From assembly GCF_014851565.1 (NCBI RefSeq), contig NZ_JACVAA010000001.1, forward strand, positions 682,001 through 746,000: a stretch of DNA of 64,000 nucleotides, read 5' to 3'. Positions within the stretch are counted from its first letter, which is position 1, and each line of letters begins with the position of its first letter. Both the position numbers and the translations under genes were made by a program. The stretch comes from Pseudomonas sp. PDM15 (GTDB taxonomy: Bacteria; Pseudomonadota; Gammaproteobacteria; Pseudomonadales; Pseudomonadaceae). Under the pieces are notes generated by a model. That model worked only from the letters and a program-made list of their open reading frames with translations, was not told the DNA's origin and made no database searches. Positions 8,196 through 16,419 of this stretch are shown here, piece after piece.

Positions 8196-9707
8196 ATGTC
8201 CACCGATACCCACGCCGCACTAGCGGCCCCGGCAGGTCCGGCCTTGCGCTCCCTGCCATTCGCCTTCGCCAAACGCCATGGCGTGCTGCTGCGCGAGCCC
8301 TTTGGTCAGCCTCAGTTGCAGGTTCGCCGCGGTGCCAGCCTGGCGGCCGTGCAGGAGGCCCAGCGCTTCGCCGGTCGTGTTCTGCCGCTGCACTGGCTGG
8401 AGCCGGAAGCCTTCGAGCAGGAACTGACCCTGGCCTATCAGCGCGACTCCTCCGAGGTGCGGCAGATGGCCGAGGGCCTCGGTGCCGAGCTCGACCTGGC
8501 CAGCCTGGCCGAGCTCACCCCTGAATCCGGCGACCTGCTCGAGCAGGAAGACGACGCGCCGATCATCCGCCTGATCAACGCCATCCTCAGCGAGGCGATC
8601 AAGGCCGGCGCCTCCGACATTCACCTGGAAACCTTCGAGAAACGTCTGGTGGTGCGCTTCCGCGTCGACGGCATCCTGCGTGAAGTGATCGAGCCGCGCC
8701 GCGAGCTGGCGGCATTGCTGGTCTCGCGGGTCAAGGTCATGGCGCGCCTGGACATCGCCGAGAAGCGCGTGCCGCAGGACGGCCGCATCTCGCTCAAGGT
8801 CGGCGGCCGCGAAGTCGATATCCGCGTTTCGACCCTGCCGTCGGCCAATGGCGAGCGGGTGGTGCTGCGTCTGCTGGACAAGCAGGCCGGACGCCTGTCG
8901 CTGCAGCACCTGGGCATGAGCGAGCGCGACCGCCGCCTGCTCGACGACAACCTGCGCAAGCCCCACGGCATCATCCTGGTCACCGGCCCCACCGGCTCGG
9001 GCAAGACCACCACCCTGTACGCCGGCCTGGTCACCTTGAACGACCGCTCGCGCAACATCCTCACGGTGGAAGACCCGATCGAGTACTACCTGGAAGGCAT
9101 CGGCCAGACCCAGGTCAACCCGCGGGTGGACATGACCTTCGCCCGCGGCCTGCGCGCCATCCTGCGCCAGGACCCGGACGTGGTGATGGTCGGCGAGATT
9201 CGCGATCAGGAAACCGCCGACATCGCGGTGCAGGCCTCGCTGACCGGCCACCTGGTGCTGTCCACCCTGCACACCAACAGCGCCGTGGGCGCCGTCACCC
9301 GCCTGGTGGACATGGGCGTCGAGCCCTTCCTGCTGTCCTCCTCGTTGCTCGGCGTACTGGCCCAGCGCCTGGTCCGTGTGCTCTGTGTACACTGCCGCGA
9401 GGCCAGCCCGGCCGATGAGGCCGAATGCGGCCTGCTCGGTCTCGATCCGCAGAACCCGCCGCAGATCCACCACGCCAAGGGTTGCAGCGAATGCCACCAG
9501 CAGGGCTACCGCGGCCGGACCGGCATCTACGAACTGGTGATCTTCGACGACAAGATGCGCACCCTGGTGCACAACGGCGTCGGCGAGCAGGAGCTGCTGC
9601 GCCACGCCCGCAGCCTCGGTCCGAGCATTCGCGACGACGGCCGGCGCAAGGTGCTGGAAGGGGTGACCACCCTGGAAGAAGTCCTGCGCGTGACACGAGA
9701 AGATTAG
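8196..9707 (+). CDS. gspE: Type II secretion ATPase GspE/XcpR
   Basis: Cytoplasmic hexameric ATPase that powers pseudopilus assembly. The 503-residue protein has the N-terminal GspL-binding domain and a Walker A motif GPTGSGKTT near residues 263-271. The Asp box ([14 protein letters not shown]), Walker B ([14 protein letters not shown]) and His box ([14 protein letters not shown]) follow. A four-cysteine zinc motif (CVHC, then CSEC, about 397-433) is typical of GspE. No strong ribosome site precedes the ATG at 8196. Its TAG stop (9705-9707) is formed partly by the mobile element inserted at the gspE/gspF junction. Confidence 0.95.
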   Translation: MSTDTHAALAAPAGPALRSLPFAFAKRHGVLLREPFGQPQLQVRRGASLAAVQEAQRFAGRVLPLHWLEPEAFEQELTLAYQRDSSEVRQMAEGLGAELDLASLAELTPESGDLLEQEDDAPIIRLINAILSEAIKAGASDIHLETFEKRLVVRFRVDGILREVIEPRRELAALLVSRVKVMARLDIAEKRVPQDGRISLKVGGREVDIRVSTLPSANGERVVLRLLDKQAGRLSLQHLGMSERDRRLLDDNLRKPHGIILVTGPTGSGKTTTLYAGLVTLNDRSRNILTVEDPIEYYLEGIGQTQVNPRVDMTFARGLRAILRQDPDVVMVGEIRDQETADIAVQASLTGHLVLSTLHTNSAVGAVTRLVDMGVEPFLLSSSLLGVLAQRLVRVLCVHCREASPADEAECGLLGLDPQNPPQIHHAKGCSECHQQGYRGRTGIYELVIFDDKMRTLVHNGVGEQELLRHARSLGPSIRDDGRRKVLEGVTTLEEVLRVTRED

Positions 9708-9970
9708 GGTCTGCTGATGTTTTTTCACGGCCGCGACGGCGCCGTTTTTTGCGCGGAGCTAGGCGCGAGGAGAGTAGTTTGGTGATTCCAAATGAACGAC
9801 GAGTAACGACGCGCCGCGCAAAAAACGGCCCGTCCCTGCGGGTTGCGCGCCAAAAGACGCCATGCGGCGTTGCGGGACTTGGCAAGGGGGGCACCATTAC
9901 CTGCGTCCCGCGCCTAGCCTGGCGTCTTTTGACGCTGCAACGCGGCTCGCGAAAAAGCATCAGCAGACCC
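9707..9970. mobile_element. 264-bp MITE-like element between gspE and gspF
   Basis: The interval begins GGGTCTGCTGATG and ends with its reverse complement. The terminal inverted repeats match at 19 of 20 positions (9707-9726 against 9951-9970). Both ends are flanked by TA (9705-9706 and 9971-9972), which fits a 2-bp target duplication. Three further nested inverted pairs lie inside: 9741-9756 with 9814-9829 (16 bp, perfect), 9758-9767 with 9909-9918 (10 bp), and 9851-9862 with 9920-9931 (12 bp). No transposase is encoded. Removing the element with one TA leaves GATTAATG, a gspE TAA overlapping the gspF ATG. It is a non-autonomous element by structure; I cannot name its family. Confidence 0.8.
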
Positions 9971-9972
9971 TA

Positions 9973-11190
9973 ATGGCCGCCTTCGAATACGTCGCCCTCG
10001 ACACCAAGGGCCGCCAGCAGAAAGGCGTACTGGAGGCCGACAGCGCCCGCCAGGTCCGCCAGCTGTTGCGCGAGAAACAACTGGCGCCGCTGCAGGTGGA
10101 GCCGGCGCACCGCAAGGAGCACAGCGAGAAATCGGGCGGTTTCAGCCTGCGCCGTGGCCTGTCGGCCCGCGACCTGGCTTTGGTCACCCGCCAGCTGGCA
10201 ACCCTGATCGGCGCCGCATTGCCCATCGAGGAAGCGCTGCGCGCCGCCGCGGCCCAGTCGCGCCAGCCGCGCATCCAGTCGATGTTGATCGCCGTACGCG
10301 CCAAGGTGCTCGAAGGTCATAGCCTGGCCAATGCCCTCGGTTCATTTCCCGCCGCCTTCCCCGAGCTGTACCGCGCCACCGTGGCAGCCGGTGAACACGC
10401 CGGGCACCTGGCGCCGGTACTGGAACAGCTGGCCGACTACACCGAGCAACGCCAGCAGTCGCGGCAGAAGATCCAGATGGCGTTGCTCTACCCGGTGATC
10501 CTGATGCTCGCCTCGCTGGGCATCGTCGGTTTCCTGCTGGGTTACGTGGTGCCGGACGTGGTGCGGGTGTTCGTCGACTCCGGGCAGACCCTGCCGGCGC
10601 TGACCCGCGGCCTGATTCTGCTCAGCGAACTGGTCAAGGCCTGGGGCGCAGTGGTCATCGTGCTCGCGGTACTCGGTGTGATCGCCTTCCGCCGCGCCCT
10701 GCGCAACGAAGACGTGCGTCGGCGCTGGCACGCCTTCCTGCTGCGCCTGCCGCTGATCGGCGGGCTGATCGCCGCCACCGAGACCGCGCGTTTCGCCTCG
10801 ACCCTGGCCATCCTGGTGCGCAGTGGCGTACCGCTGGTGGAGGCCCTGGCCATCGGCGCCGAAGTGGTGAGCAACCGCATCATCCGCACCGACGTGGCTA
10901 ACGCCACCCAGCGCGTGCGCGAGGGCGGCAGCCTGTCGCGGGCCCTGGAGGCCAGTCGGCAGTTCCCGCCGATGATGCTGCACATGATCGCCAGCGGCGA
11001 GCGCTCGGGCGAGCTGGACCAGATGCTGGCGCGCACGGCGCGCAACCAGGAAAACGACCTGGCGGCCACCATCGGCCTGATGGTAGGGCTGTTCGAGCCG
11101 TTCATGCTGGTGTTCATGGGAGCGGTGGTGCTGGTGATCGTGCTGGCCATCCTCCTGCCGATTCTTTCTCTGAACCAACTGGTGGGTTGA
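9973..11190 (+). CDS. gspF: Type II secretion inner-membrane platform protein GspF/XcpS
   Basis: Polytopic membrane protein of the secretion platform, 405 residues. It opens with the canonical MAAFEYVALDTKGRQQKG. Two GspF repeats follow: LVTRQLATLIGAALPIEEAL, and later STLAILVRSGVPLVEAL with SGERSGELD. Three membrane segments lie near residues 170-190, 215-235 and 375-400. The ATG at 9973 directly follows the mobile element, so no Shine-Dalgarno is visible and coupling to gspE is lost. An in-frame ATG at 9862 inside the element could add 37 residues with no family counterpart, so 9973 is preferred. Confidence 0.95.
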   Translation: MAAFEYVALDTKGRQQKGVLEADSARQVRQLLREKQLAPLQVEPAHRKEHSEKSGGFSLRRGLSARDLALVTRQLATLIGAALPIEEALRAAAAQSRQPRIQSMLIAVRAKVLEGHSLANALGSFPAAFPELYRATVAAGEHAGHLAPVLEQLADYTEQRQQSRQKIQMALLYPVILMLASLGIVGFLLGYVVPDVVRVFVDSGQTLPALTRGLILLSELVKAWGAVVIVLAVLGVIAFRRALRNEDVRRRWHAFLLRLPLIGGLIAATETARFASTLAILVRSGVPLVEALAIGAEVVSNRIIRTDVANATQRVREGGSLSRALEASRQFPPMMLHMIASGERSGELDQMLARTARNQENDLAATIGLMVGLFEPFMLVFMGAVVLVIVLAILLPILSLNQLVG

Positions 11191-11195
11191 TAGTG

Positions 11196-11621
11196 ATGAA
11201 CAAGCAACAACGCGGTTTCACCCTGATCGAAATCATGGTGGTGGTGGTCATCCTCGGCATCCTCGCCGCCCTGGTGGTACCGCAGGTGATGGGCCGTCCG
11301 GACCAGGCCAAGGTCACCGCGGCGCAGAACGACATCCGCGCCATCGGCGCGGCGCTGGACATGTACAAGCTGGACAACCAGAACTACCCAAGCACCCAGC
11401 AGGGCCTGGAAGCCCTGGTGAAGAAACCCACCGGCAACCCGCCGGCGAAGAACTGGAACACCGAGGGTTACCTGAAGCGGCTGCCGGTGGATCCGTGGGG
11501 CAATGCGTACCTGTACCTGTCGCCGGGCACCCGCAGCAAGATCGACCTGTACAGCCTGGGCGCCGATGGCCAGGAAGGCGGTGACGGGACCAATGCCGAT
11601 ATCGGTAACTGGGACCTCTGA
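11196..11621 (+). CDS. gspG: Type II secretion major pseudopilin GspG/XcpT
   Basis: Main subunit of the type II pseudopilus. A short basic leader ends in the prepilin-peptidase site RG|FTLIE, with Glu at mature position 5, then a hydrophobic helix (IMVVVVILGILAALVVP). The globular part has the usual GspG calcium-site region near the C-terminus (LGADGQEGGDGTNADI). The product is 141 residues from the ATG at 11196; upstream in-frame TTG and GTG codons are less likely starts. It lies 5 nt after gspF. Confidence 0.95.
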   Translation: MNKQQRGFTLIEIMVVVVILGILAALVVPQVMGRPDQAKVTAAQNDIRAIGAALDMYKLDNQNYPSTQQGLEALVKKPTGNPPAKNWNTEGYLKRLPVDPWGNAYLYLSPGTRSKIDLYSLGADGQEGGDGTNADIGNWDL

Positions 11622-11627
11622 TTTCCG

Positions 11628-12164
11628 ATGCGAACTGCGCGGGGCTTCACGCTGATCGAGTTGCTGGTGGTGCTGGTCCTGCTCGGTGTGCTGACCAGCC
11701 TCGCCGTGATTGGCAGCGGCCTCGCCAGCAGCCCCGCGCGCAAGCTCAATGACGAGGCCGATCGACTCAACAGTCTGCTTCGTGTCCTGCTCGACGAGGC
11801 GGTACTGGATAACCGCGAGTACGGCGTGCGCTTCGAGGCGCACAGCTACCAGGTGCTGCGCTACGAGCCAATGAAGTCGCGCTGGGAACCGCTGGATAAC
11901 AGGGTTCACGAGTTGCCGGAGTGGGTCGAGCTGAGTATCGAGGTGGAGGACCAGAATGTCGGCCTGCCTACGGCCAAGGGTGACAAGGACAAGTCGGCAC
12001 CCAAGCCGCCGCAGCTGCTGATCCTCTCCAGTGGCGAGCTGACGCCTTTCACCCTGCGTCTGGCCGGTGGTCGCGAGCGCGGCGCACCGGTGCTGCTGCT
12101 CAGCAGCGACGGCTTCGCCGAGCCGGAGCTGAAGCCGGAAAATGCCAAGGGTCGTTCCGGATGA
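11628..12164 (+). CDS. gspH: Type II secretion minor pseudopilin GspH/XcpU
   Basis: Minor pseudopilin, 178 residues. The leader MRTARG is followed by FTLIELLVVLVLLGVLTSLAV, with cleavage after Gly and Glu at mature position 5. It starts 6 nt after gspG and overlaps gspI by 4 nt (ATGA), as expected in a translationally coupled operon. The C-terminal region is rich in Lys, Pro and Glu and poorly conserved. Confidence 0.93.
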   Translation: MRTARGFTLIELLVVLVLLGVLTSLAVIGSGLASSPARKLNDEADRLNSLLRVLLDEAVLDNREYGVRFEAHSYQVLRYEPMKSRWEPLDNRVHELPEWVELSIEVEDQNVGLPTAKGDKDKSAPKPPQLLILSSGELTPFTLRLAGGRERGAPVLLLSSDGFAEPELKPENAKGRSG

Positions 12165-12550
12165 GGCACGGCCGTGGCTTCACCCTGCTCGAGGTGCTGG
12201 TGGCCCTGGCGATCTTCGCCGTGGTCGCCGCCAGTGTGCTCAGCGCCAGCGCCCGCTCGCTGAAGACCGCTGCTCGGCTGGAGGACAAGACCTTCGCCAC
12301 CTGGCTGGCGGACAACCGTCTGCAGGACATCCAGCTGGCGGACAGCCCCCCTGGCGAGGGGCGCGAGCAGGGCGAGGAGACATATGCCGGGCGCCGCTGG
12401 ATGTGGCAGAGCGAAGTACAGGCCACTAGCGAGCCGGAGATGCTGCGCGTCACCGTGCGGGTGGCGCTGCGCCCCGAGCGCGGCCTGCGCGGCAAGATCG
12501 AGGACAACGCGCTGGTCACCCTCAGTGGCTTCGTCGGGGTCGAGCCATGA
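12161..12550 (+). CDS. gspI: Type II secretion minor pseudopilin GspI/XcpV
   Basis: Minor pseudopilin of the GspI-J-K tip complex, 129 residues. It has the type IV leader RHGRG|FTLLEVLVALAIF with Glu at mature position 5, and the tip-protein LADNRLQDIQL region. Its ATG overlaps the gspH stop codon and its stop overlaps the gspJ start, both by 4 nt. Confidence 0.94.
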   Translation: MRHGRGFTLLEVLVALAIFAVVAASVLSASARSLKTAARLEDKTFATWLADNRLQDIQLADSPPGEGREQGEETYAGRRWMWQSEVQATSEPEMLRVTVRVALRPERGLRGKIEDNALVTLSGFVGVEP

Positions 12551-13260
12551 GGCAGCGTGGCTTCACCCTGCTGGAGGTGCTGATCGCCATCGCCATCTTC
12601 GCTCTGCTGGCCATGGCCACCTACCGCATGCTCGACAGCGTGATGCAGACCGACCGCGGCCAGCGCGAGCAGGAGCGGCGTCTGCGCGAACTGACCAAGG
12701 CCATGGCCGCCTTCGAACGCGATCTGCTGCAGGTGAATGCGCGCCCGGTGCGTGATCCGCTGGGCGATCCGCTGCCGTCCATGCGTGGCGACAGCGGGCG
12801 CGATACCCAACTGGAGTTCACCCGCAGCGGCTGGCGCAACCCGCTCGGTCAGCCGCGTGCCACGTTGCAGCGGGTGCGCTGGCAGCTGGAAGGCGAGCGC
12901 TGGCAGCGCGCCTACTGGTCGGTGCTGGATCAGGCCCAGGACAGTCAGCCGCGGGTGCAGCAGGCACTGGATGGGGTCAAGCGCTTCGAGCTGCGCTTTC
13001 TCGATGAAGAGGGGCGCTGGCTGCAGAGCTGGCCGGCGGCCAACAGTCGCGCCGACGAGGCGCTGCGCCAGTTGCCCAAGGCCGTCGAGCTGACCATCGA
13101 ACACCGCTACTATGGCGAGCTGCGGCGCATCTGGCGCATGCCGGAGATGCCGCCGCAGGAGCAGGTCACTCCGCCCAACGGCGAGGATGGGGGAGAGGAC
13201 GGCGGCGAGCTGTTGCCTGATGAGCCCAGCCCAGAGCTGCCTCAGGAGCCGCAAGAGTGA
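12547..13260 (+). CDS. gspJ: Type II secretion minor pseudopilin GspJ/XcpW
   Basis: Second tip pseudopilin, 237 residues. The leader MRQRG|FTLLEVLIAIAIFALL carries the prepilin-peptidase site and Glu at mature position 5. RTLRELTKAMAAFERD-type helices and the LEFTRSGWRNP region are typical of GspJ. The C-terminus (from about residue 200) is an acidic, Pro-rich tail. It overlaps gspI and gspK by 4 nt each. Confidence 0.94.
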   Translation: MRQRGFTLLEVLIAIAIFALLAMATYRMLDSVMQTDRGQREQERRLRELTKAMAAFERDLLQVNARPVRDPLGDPLPSMRGDSGRDTQLEFTRSGWRNPLGQPRATLQRVRWQLEGERWQRAYWSVLDQAQDSQPRVQQALDGVKRFELRFLDEEGRWLQSWPAANSRADEALRQLPKAVELTIEHRYYGELRRIWRMPEMPPQEQVTPPNGEDGGEDGGELLPDEPSPELPQEPQE

Positions 13261-14210
13261 GGCGCCAGCGCGGGGTAGCCCTGATCACTGTGTTGCTGGT
13301 GGTGGCGCTGGTGACCATCATCTGCGCCGCACTGTTGCTGCGCCAACAGCTGGCGATCCGCAGCACCGGCAACCAGCTGCTGGTGCGCCAGGCACAGTAC
13401 TACGCCGAGGGCGGCGAGCTGCTGGCCAAGGCCATGTTGCGGCGTGATGTGAGCACCGACCAGGTGGATCACCTGGCCGAGCCCTGGGCCAATCCCAAGC
13501 TGAGTTTCCCGCTGGACGAAGGCGGCGAGCTGCGCCTGCGCATCGAGGACCTGTCCGGGCGCTTCAACCTCAACAGCCTGGCCGCCGATGGCGAGGCCGG
13601 AAAGCAGGCGCTGCTGAGGCTTCGTCGCCTGTTGCAGACATTGCAGCTGAGCCCGGCCTATGCCGATCGCCTGCTCGACTGGGTCGATGGCGATCAGGAC
13701 CCCGGCGGCATGTCCGGCGCGGAGGATGATCAGTACCTGCTGCTCAAGCCGGCCTACCGGACCGGGGTGGGGCGCATCGCCGATATCTCCGAACTGCGCC
13801 TGCTGCTGGGCATGAGCGAGACCGACTACCGGCGCCTGGCGCCCTTCGTCAGTGCGCTGCCGAGAGACATCGGGCTGAATATCAATACCGCCAGTGCCCA
13901 GGTGCTGGCCTGCCTGGGGGACAACATCCCCGAGTCGGCGCTGAAGACCGTTATCGAGGGACGTGGGCGTACCGGCTACCGCGATACCGCTGCGTTCACC
14001 CAGCAGCTGACCGCCTATGCGGTGAGCCCTCAGGGGTTGCTCACCGGTAGCCAGTATTTTCGTGTCACCACCGAGGTGCTGCTGGGTGACCGGCGCCAGG
14101 TGCTGGCCAGCTATCTGCAACGTGGTAATGATGGGCGCGTGCGTGTCATGGCGCGCGATCTGGGGCAGGAGGGCCTGGCGCCCATGCCCGTCGAGGAGTC
14201 CGAGGAATGA
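13257..14210 (+). CDS. gspK: Type II secretion pseudopilin GspK/XcpX
   Basis: Largest tip pseudopilin, 317 residues, starting at a GTG that overlaps the gspJ stop. The leader RRQRG|VALITVLLVVALVTII lacks Glu at mature position 5, which is the rule for GspK and lets it cap the pseudopilus. The helical insertion and the INTASAQVLACL motif near residue 205 are family hallmarks. It is coupled to gspL by a 4-nt overlap. Confidence 0.94.
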   Translation: MRRQRGVALITVLLVVALVTIICAALLLRQQLAIRSTGNQLLVRQAQYYAEGGELLAKAMLRRDVSTDQVDHLAEPWANPKLSFPLDEGGELRLRIEDLSGRFNLNSLAADGEAGKQALLRLRRLLQTLQLSPAYADRLLDWVDGDQDPGGMSGAEDDQYLLLKPAYRTGVGRIADISELRLLLGMSETDYRRLAPFVSALPRDIGLNINTASAQVLACLGDNIPESALKTVIEGRGRTGYRDTAAFTQQLTAYAVSPQGLLTGSQYFRVTTEVLLGDRRQVLASYLQRGNDGRVRVMARDLGQEGLAPMPVEESEE

Positions 14211-15352
14211 GTCTGCTCAGCGTTTTTCTTCCGCCACAGGCCTGTGCCGAAACGGCGGCCGATCTGCCGGTCTGGCGGGTCGATGGCGATATTTGCAGCC
14301 AGCGCCCCTTCGCCGAAGCGCTGCCGCGTGAGGATCAGGCCTGGCGCCTGATTCTGCCGGTGGAAGCGGTGACCGTCTGCGCCGTACAGCTGCCCACCAC
14401 CAAGGCGCGTTGGTTGCAGAAGGCGTTGCCGTTCGCCGTGGAGGAGCTGCTGGCCGAGGATGTGGAGCAGTTCCACCTGAGCGTCGGTGGCCAGTTGGCC
14501 GATGGCCGTCACCGGGTCTATGCGGTGCGTCGTGTGTGGCTGTCCGGTTGGCTGGCACTGTGTGGCGACAACCCGCCGCAGCGCATCGAGGTGGATGCCG
14601 ATCTGCTGGTCGAGGAGGGCAGTCAGCTGCTGTGCCTGGGCGAGCGCTGGCTGCTCGGCGGCACCGGTGAGGCGCGCCTGGCCCTGCGCGGCGAGGATTG
14701 GCCGCAACTCGTCGGACTCTGCCCGTCGCCACGGGTCGCCTACGTGGCGAGCGGCCAACCGGCCCCCGCGGACGTCGATGAGACTCATGAAGTGGCTCAG
14801 CTATTGCCCTGGCTGGCTCAGCAGCGAGCGCAGTGCAACCTGGCACAGGGCCCGTTTGCCCGGCGCGAGCCATCCGGTCAGTGGCAGCGTTGGAGGCCGC
14901 TGGCTGCGCTGGTCGGCCTATGTCTGGTGCTGCAATGGGGTTTCAACCTGGCTCAGGGCTGGTACCTGCAGCGCGAGGGCGAACGTTATGCCCAGGCCAG
15001 CCAGGAGCTGTACCGCGAGCTGTTCCCCGATGACAACAAGCTGATCAACCTGCGCGCGCAGTTCGACCAGCATCTCGCCGAGGCCGAGGGAGGAGGGCAG
15101 AGCCAGTTGCTCAGCCTGCTCGATCAGGCTGCTGCGGCGATCAATCAGGAAGCTGCCAAAGTGCAGGTGCAGCAACTGGACTTCAATGCCCAGCGCGGCG
15201 ACCTGGCGCTCAACCTGCAAGCCAATGATTTTGCCTCGCTGGAGAGCCTGCGTACGCGTCTGCAGGAGGCCGGCCTGGCAGTAGACATGGGCTCGGCGAG
15301 CCGTGAAGACAACGGCGTCAGCGCGCGCCTGGTGATTGGAGGTAACGGATGA
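14207..15352 (+). CDS. gspL: Type II secretion protein GspL/XcpY
   Basis: Inner-membrane protein that docks the GspE ATPase to the platform, 381 residues. The N-terminal cytoplasmic actin-like domain includes LPTTKARWLQKALPFAVEE. One membrane segment follows near residues 230-248 (LAALVGLCLVLQWGFNLA). The periplasmic ferredoxin-like domain ends the protein. It overlaps gspK and gspM by 4 nt at each end. Confidence 0.93.
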   Translation: MSLLSVFLPPQACAETAADLPVWRVDGDICSQRPFAEALPREDQAWRLILPVEAVTVCAVQLPTTKARWLQKALPFAVEELLAEDVEQFHLSVGGQLADGRHRVYAVRRVWLSGWLALCGDNPPQRIEVDADLLVEEGSQLLCLGERWLLGGTGEARLALRGEDWPQLVGLCPSPRVAYVASGQPAPADVDETHEVAQLLPWLAQQRAQCNLAQGPFARREPSGQWQRWRPLAALVGLCLVLQWGFNLAQGWYLQREGERYAQASQELYRELFPDDNKLINLRAQFDQHLAEAEGGGQSQLLSLLDQAAAAINQEAAKVQVQQLDFNAQRGDLALNLQANDFASLESLRTRLQEAGLAVDMGSASREDNGVSARLVIGGNG

Positions 15353-15861
15353 ATGGCTTGGCTTCGCAACTGCAGGCGCGGATTGCCCATCATCCGCTAG
15401 CCTCCCGCTGGCATGGGATGCCCGCGCGTGACCGGCTGGCCCTGGGGCTGCTCGGCGGCTTCCTTGCGCTGGTGCTGCTCTATCTGCTGCTGTGGCGACC
15501 GGTCAGCCAGAACCTGGAACAAGCGCGCAGCTTCCTCCAGCAGCAGCGGGCGTTGCATGCCTACCTGCAGGAACATGCGCCGCAGGTGCGCTCGCTGCAG
15601 GGGCGACCGCAGGTCAGCATCGACGCCACCGCCCTGCAGGGTCTGGTGACTGGCAGCGCCGCCAGCCAGGGGCTGAATGTCGAGCGCCTGGATAACCAGG
15701 GCGATGGTGGCCTGCAGGTCAGCCTGCAGCCGACCGAGTTCGCGCGCCTGTTGCGCTGGCTGGTGAGTCTGGAAGAGCAGGGCGTGCGCGTAGACGAAGC
15801 AGGGTTGGAACGGGCCGAGAAGGGGTTGGTGACCACCCGCCTGCTGCTGCGCGCGGGATGA
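15349..15861 (+). CDS. gspM: Type II secretion protein GspM/XcpZ
   Basis: Bitopic inner-membrane partner of GspL, 170 residues. The N-terminal membrane anchor is LALGLLGGFLALVLLYLLLW (about residues 26-45), with a periplasmic ferredoxin-like domain after it. It is the last gene of the gspE-M operon. No gspN follows, and the prepilin peptidase is not in this window. Confidence 0.92.
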   Translation: MNGLASQLQARIAHHPLASRWHGMPARDRLALGLLGGFLALVLLYLLLWRPVSQNLEQARSFLQQQRALHAYLQEHAPQVRSLQGRPQVSIDATALQGLVTGSAASQGLNVERLDNQGDGGLQVSLQPTEFARLLRWLVSLEEQGVRVDEAGLERAEKGLVTTRLLLRAG

Positions 15862-15876
15862 TTGCGATTGCACCAG

Positions 15877-15897
15877 ACGGGTGCCCTCGGCACCCGT
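15877..15897 (+). terminator. Hairpin after gspM
   Basis: Perfect 9-bp stem ACGGGTGCC/GGCACCCGT with a CTC loop, 15 bp after the gspM stop. There is no T-tract, so it may terminate poorly or act as a 3'-end stabiliser. Confidence 0.5.
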
Positions 15898-16008
15898 ATC
15901 GGGCATGAGCAAGGCAGTCGTGAAACTTCATCCCGAAGAAAAATTTCAAGCAGGGTGTTGACTTAGCAAAGGCCTCTGCGTAAATTGCGCCACCTCGCAA
16001 GGCTACTC

Positions 16009-16084
16009 GGGTGATTAGCTCAGCCGGGAGAGCATCTGCCTTACAAGCAGAGGGTCGGCGGTTCGATCCCGTCATCACCCACCA
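16009..16084 (+). tRNA. tRNA-Val(UAC)
   Basis: 76-nt cloverleaf. The acceptor arms GGGTGAT and ATCACCC are perfectly paired, and ACCA is encoded at the end. The D-arm is GCTC/GAGC. The anticodon loop is CTTACAA within TCTGC/GCAGA, giving anticodon TAC. The T-loop is GTTCGATCC. Confidence 0.97.
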
Positions 16085-16105
16085 TATCTCTTGCGAGACC
16101 GACGC

Positions 16106-16182
16106 GCAGCGGTAGTTCAGTCGGTTAGAATACCGGCCTGTCACGCCGGGGGTCGCGGGTTCGAGTCCCGTCCGCTGCGCCA
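16106..16182 (+). tRNA. tRNA-Asp(GUC)
   Basis: 77-nt cloverleaf. The acceptor arms GCAGCGG and CCGCTGC are paired, with discriminator G and encoded CCA. The anticodon loop CTGTCAC within CCGGC/GCCGG gives anticodon GTC. The T-arm has GGTTCGAGTCCC. It lies 21 nt after tRNA-Val and shares its transcript. Confidence 0.97.
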
Positions 16183-16191
16183 TATATAGAG

Positions 16192-16224
16192 AAGCCCTCA
16201 GTTCGCAAGAGCTGGGGGCTTTTC
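16192..16224 (+). terminator. Rho-independent terminator of the tRNA operon
   Basis: AAGCCCTCAG pairs with CTGGGGGCTT (16192-16201 and 16212-16221, one G-T wobble) and is followed by TT. It ends the tRNA-Val/tRNA-Asp transcript. Confidence 0.75.
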
Positions 16225-16332
16225 GCATCTGGTGGAAAATTTTCCTGCCGTCACCACTTTGTCATCGGGAATCTTCAGACTGTTGGCATGGTCTTTGTTT
16301 CAGTCAAGACCTAACGACAGGAGGAAGAACCT

Positions 16333-16419
16333 ATGGATGACTATGTCGAAGAGCTTCTCGAGTCTCGAGCCATCGAGCAGGACCCAGTTGATCCCGCGGA
16401 AGACGCTACCGAGCTGTAA
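16333..16419 (+). CDS. Small acidic protein of 28 residues
   Basis: ATG at 16333 is preceded by a very strong AGGAGGAAG ribosome site 7 nt upstream. The 28-codon frame is highly acidic (10 Asp/Glu, start MDDYVEELLESR) and probably one amphipathic helix with a Pro-containing acidic tail. It overlaps the 3' end of the AraC gene on the opposite strand by about 79 nt. Upstream, TGGCATG-N4-TTGTT at 16284-16299 weakly resembles a sigma-54 promoter but lacks the GC of the -12 element. I do not recognise a family. The ribosome site is the main reason to call it. Confidence 0.5.
   Translation: MDDYVEELLESRAIEQDPVDPAEDATEL

Noticed and set aside
9862..9972. A longer start for gspF inside the mobile element
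   Set aside because: The 37 extra residues have no counterpart in GspF, no ribosome site precedes the ATG, and the ATG at 9973 gives the canonical N-terminus.
16009..16182. A genomic island attached at the tRNA pair
   Set aside because: No integrase, no repeat of the tRNA 3' end and no composition shift follow; the genes after the tRNAs are in the normal Pseudomonas order.
16284..16299. A sigma-54 promoter before the small acidic gene
   Set aside because: TGGCATG-N4-TTGTT keeps the GG of the -24 element but has GT rather than GC at -12, so the evidence is too weak.
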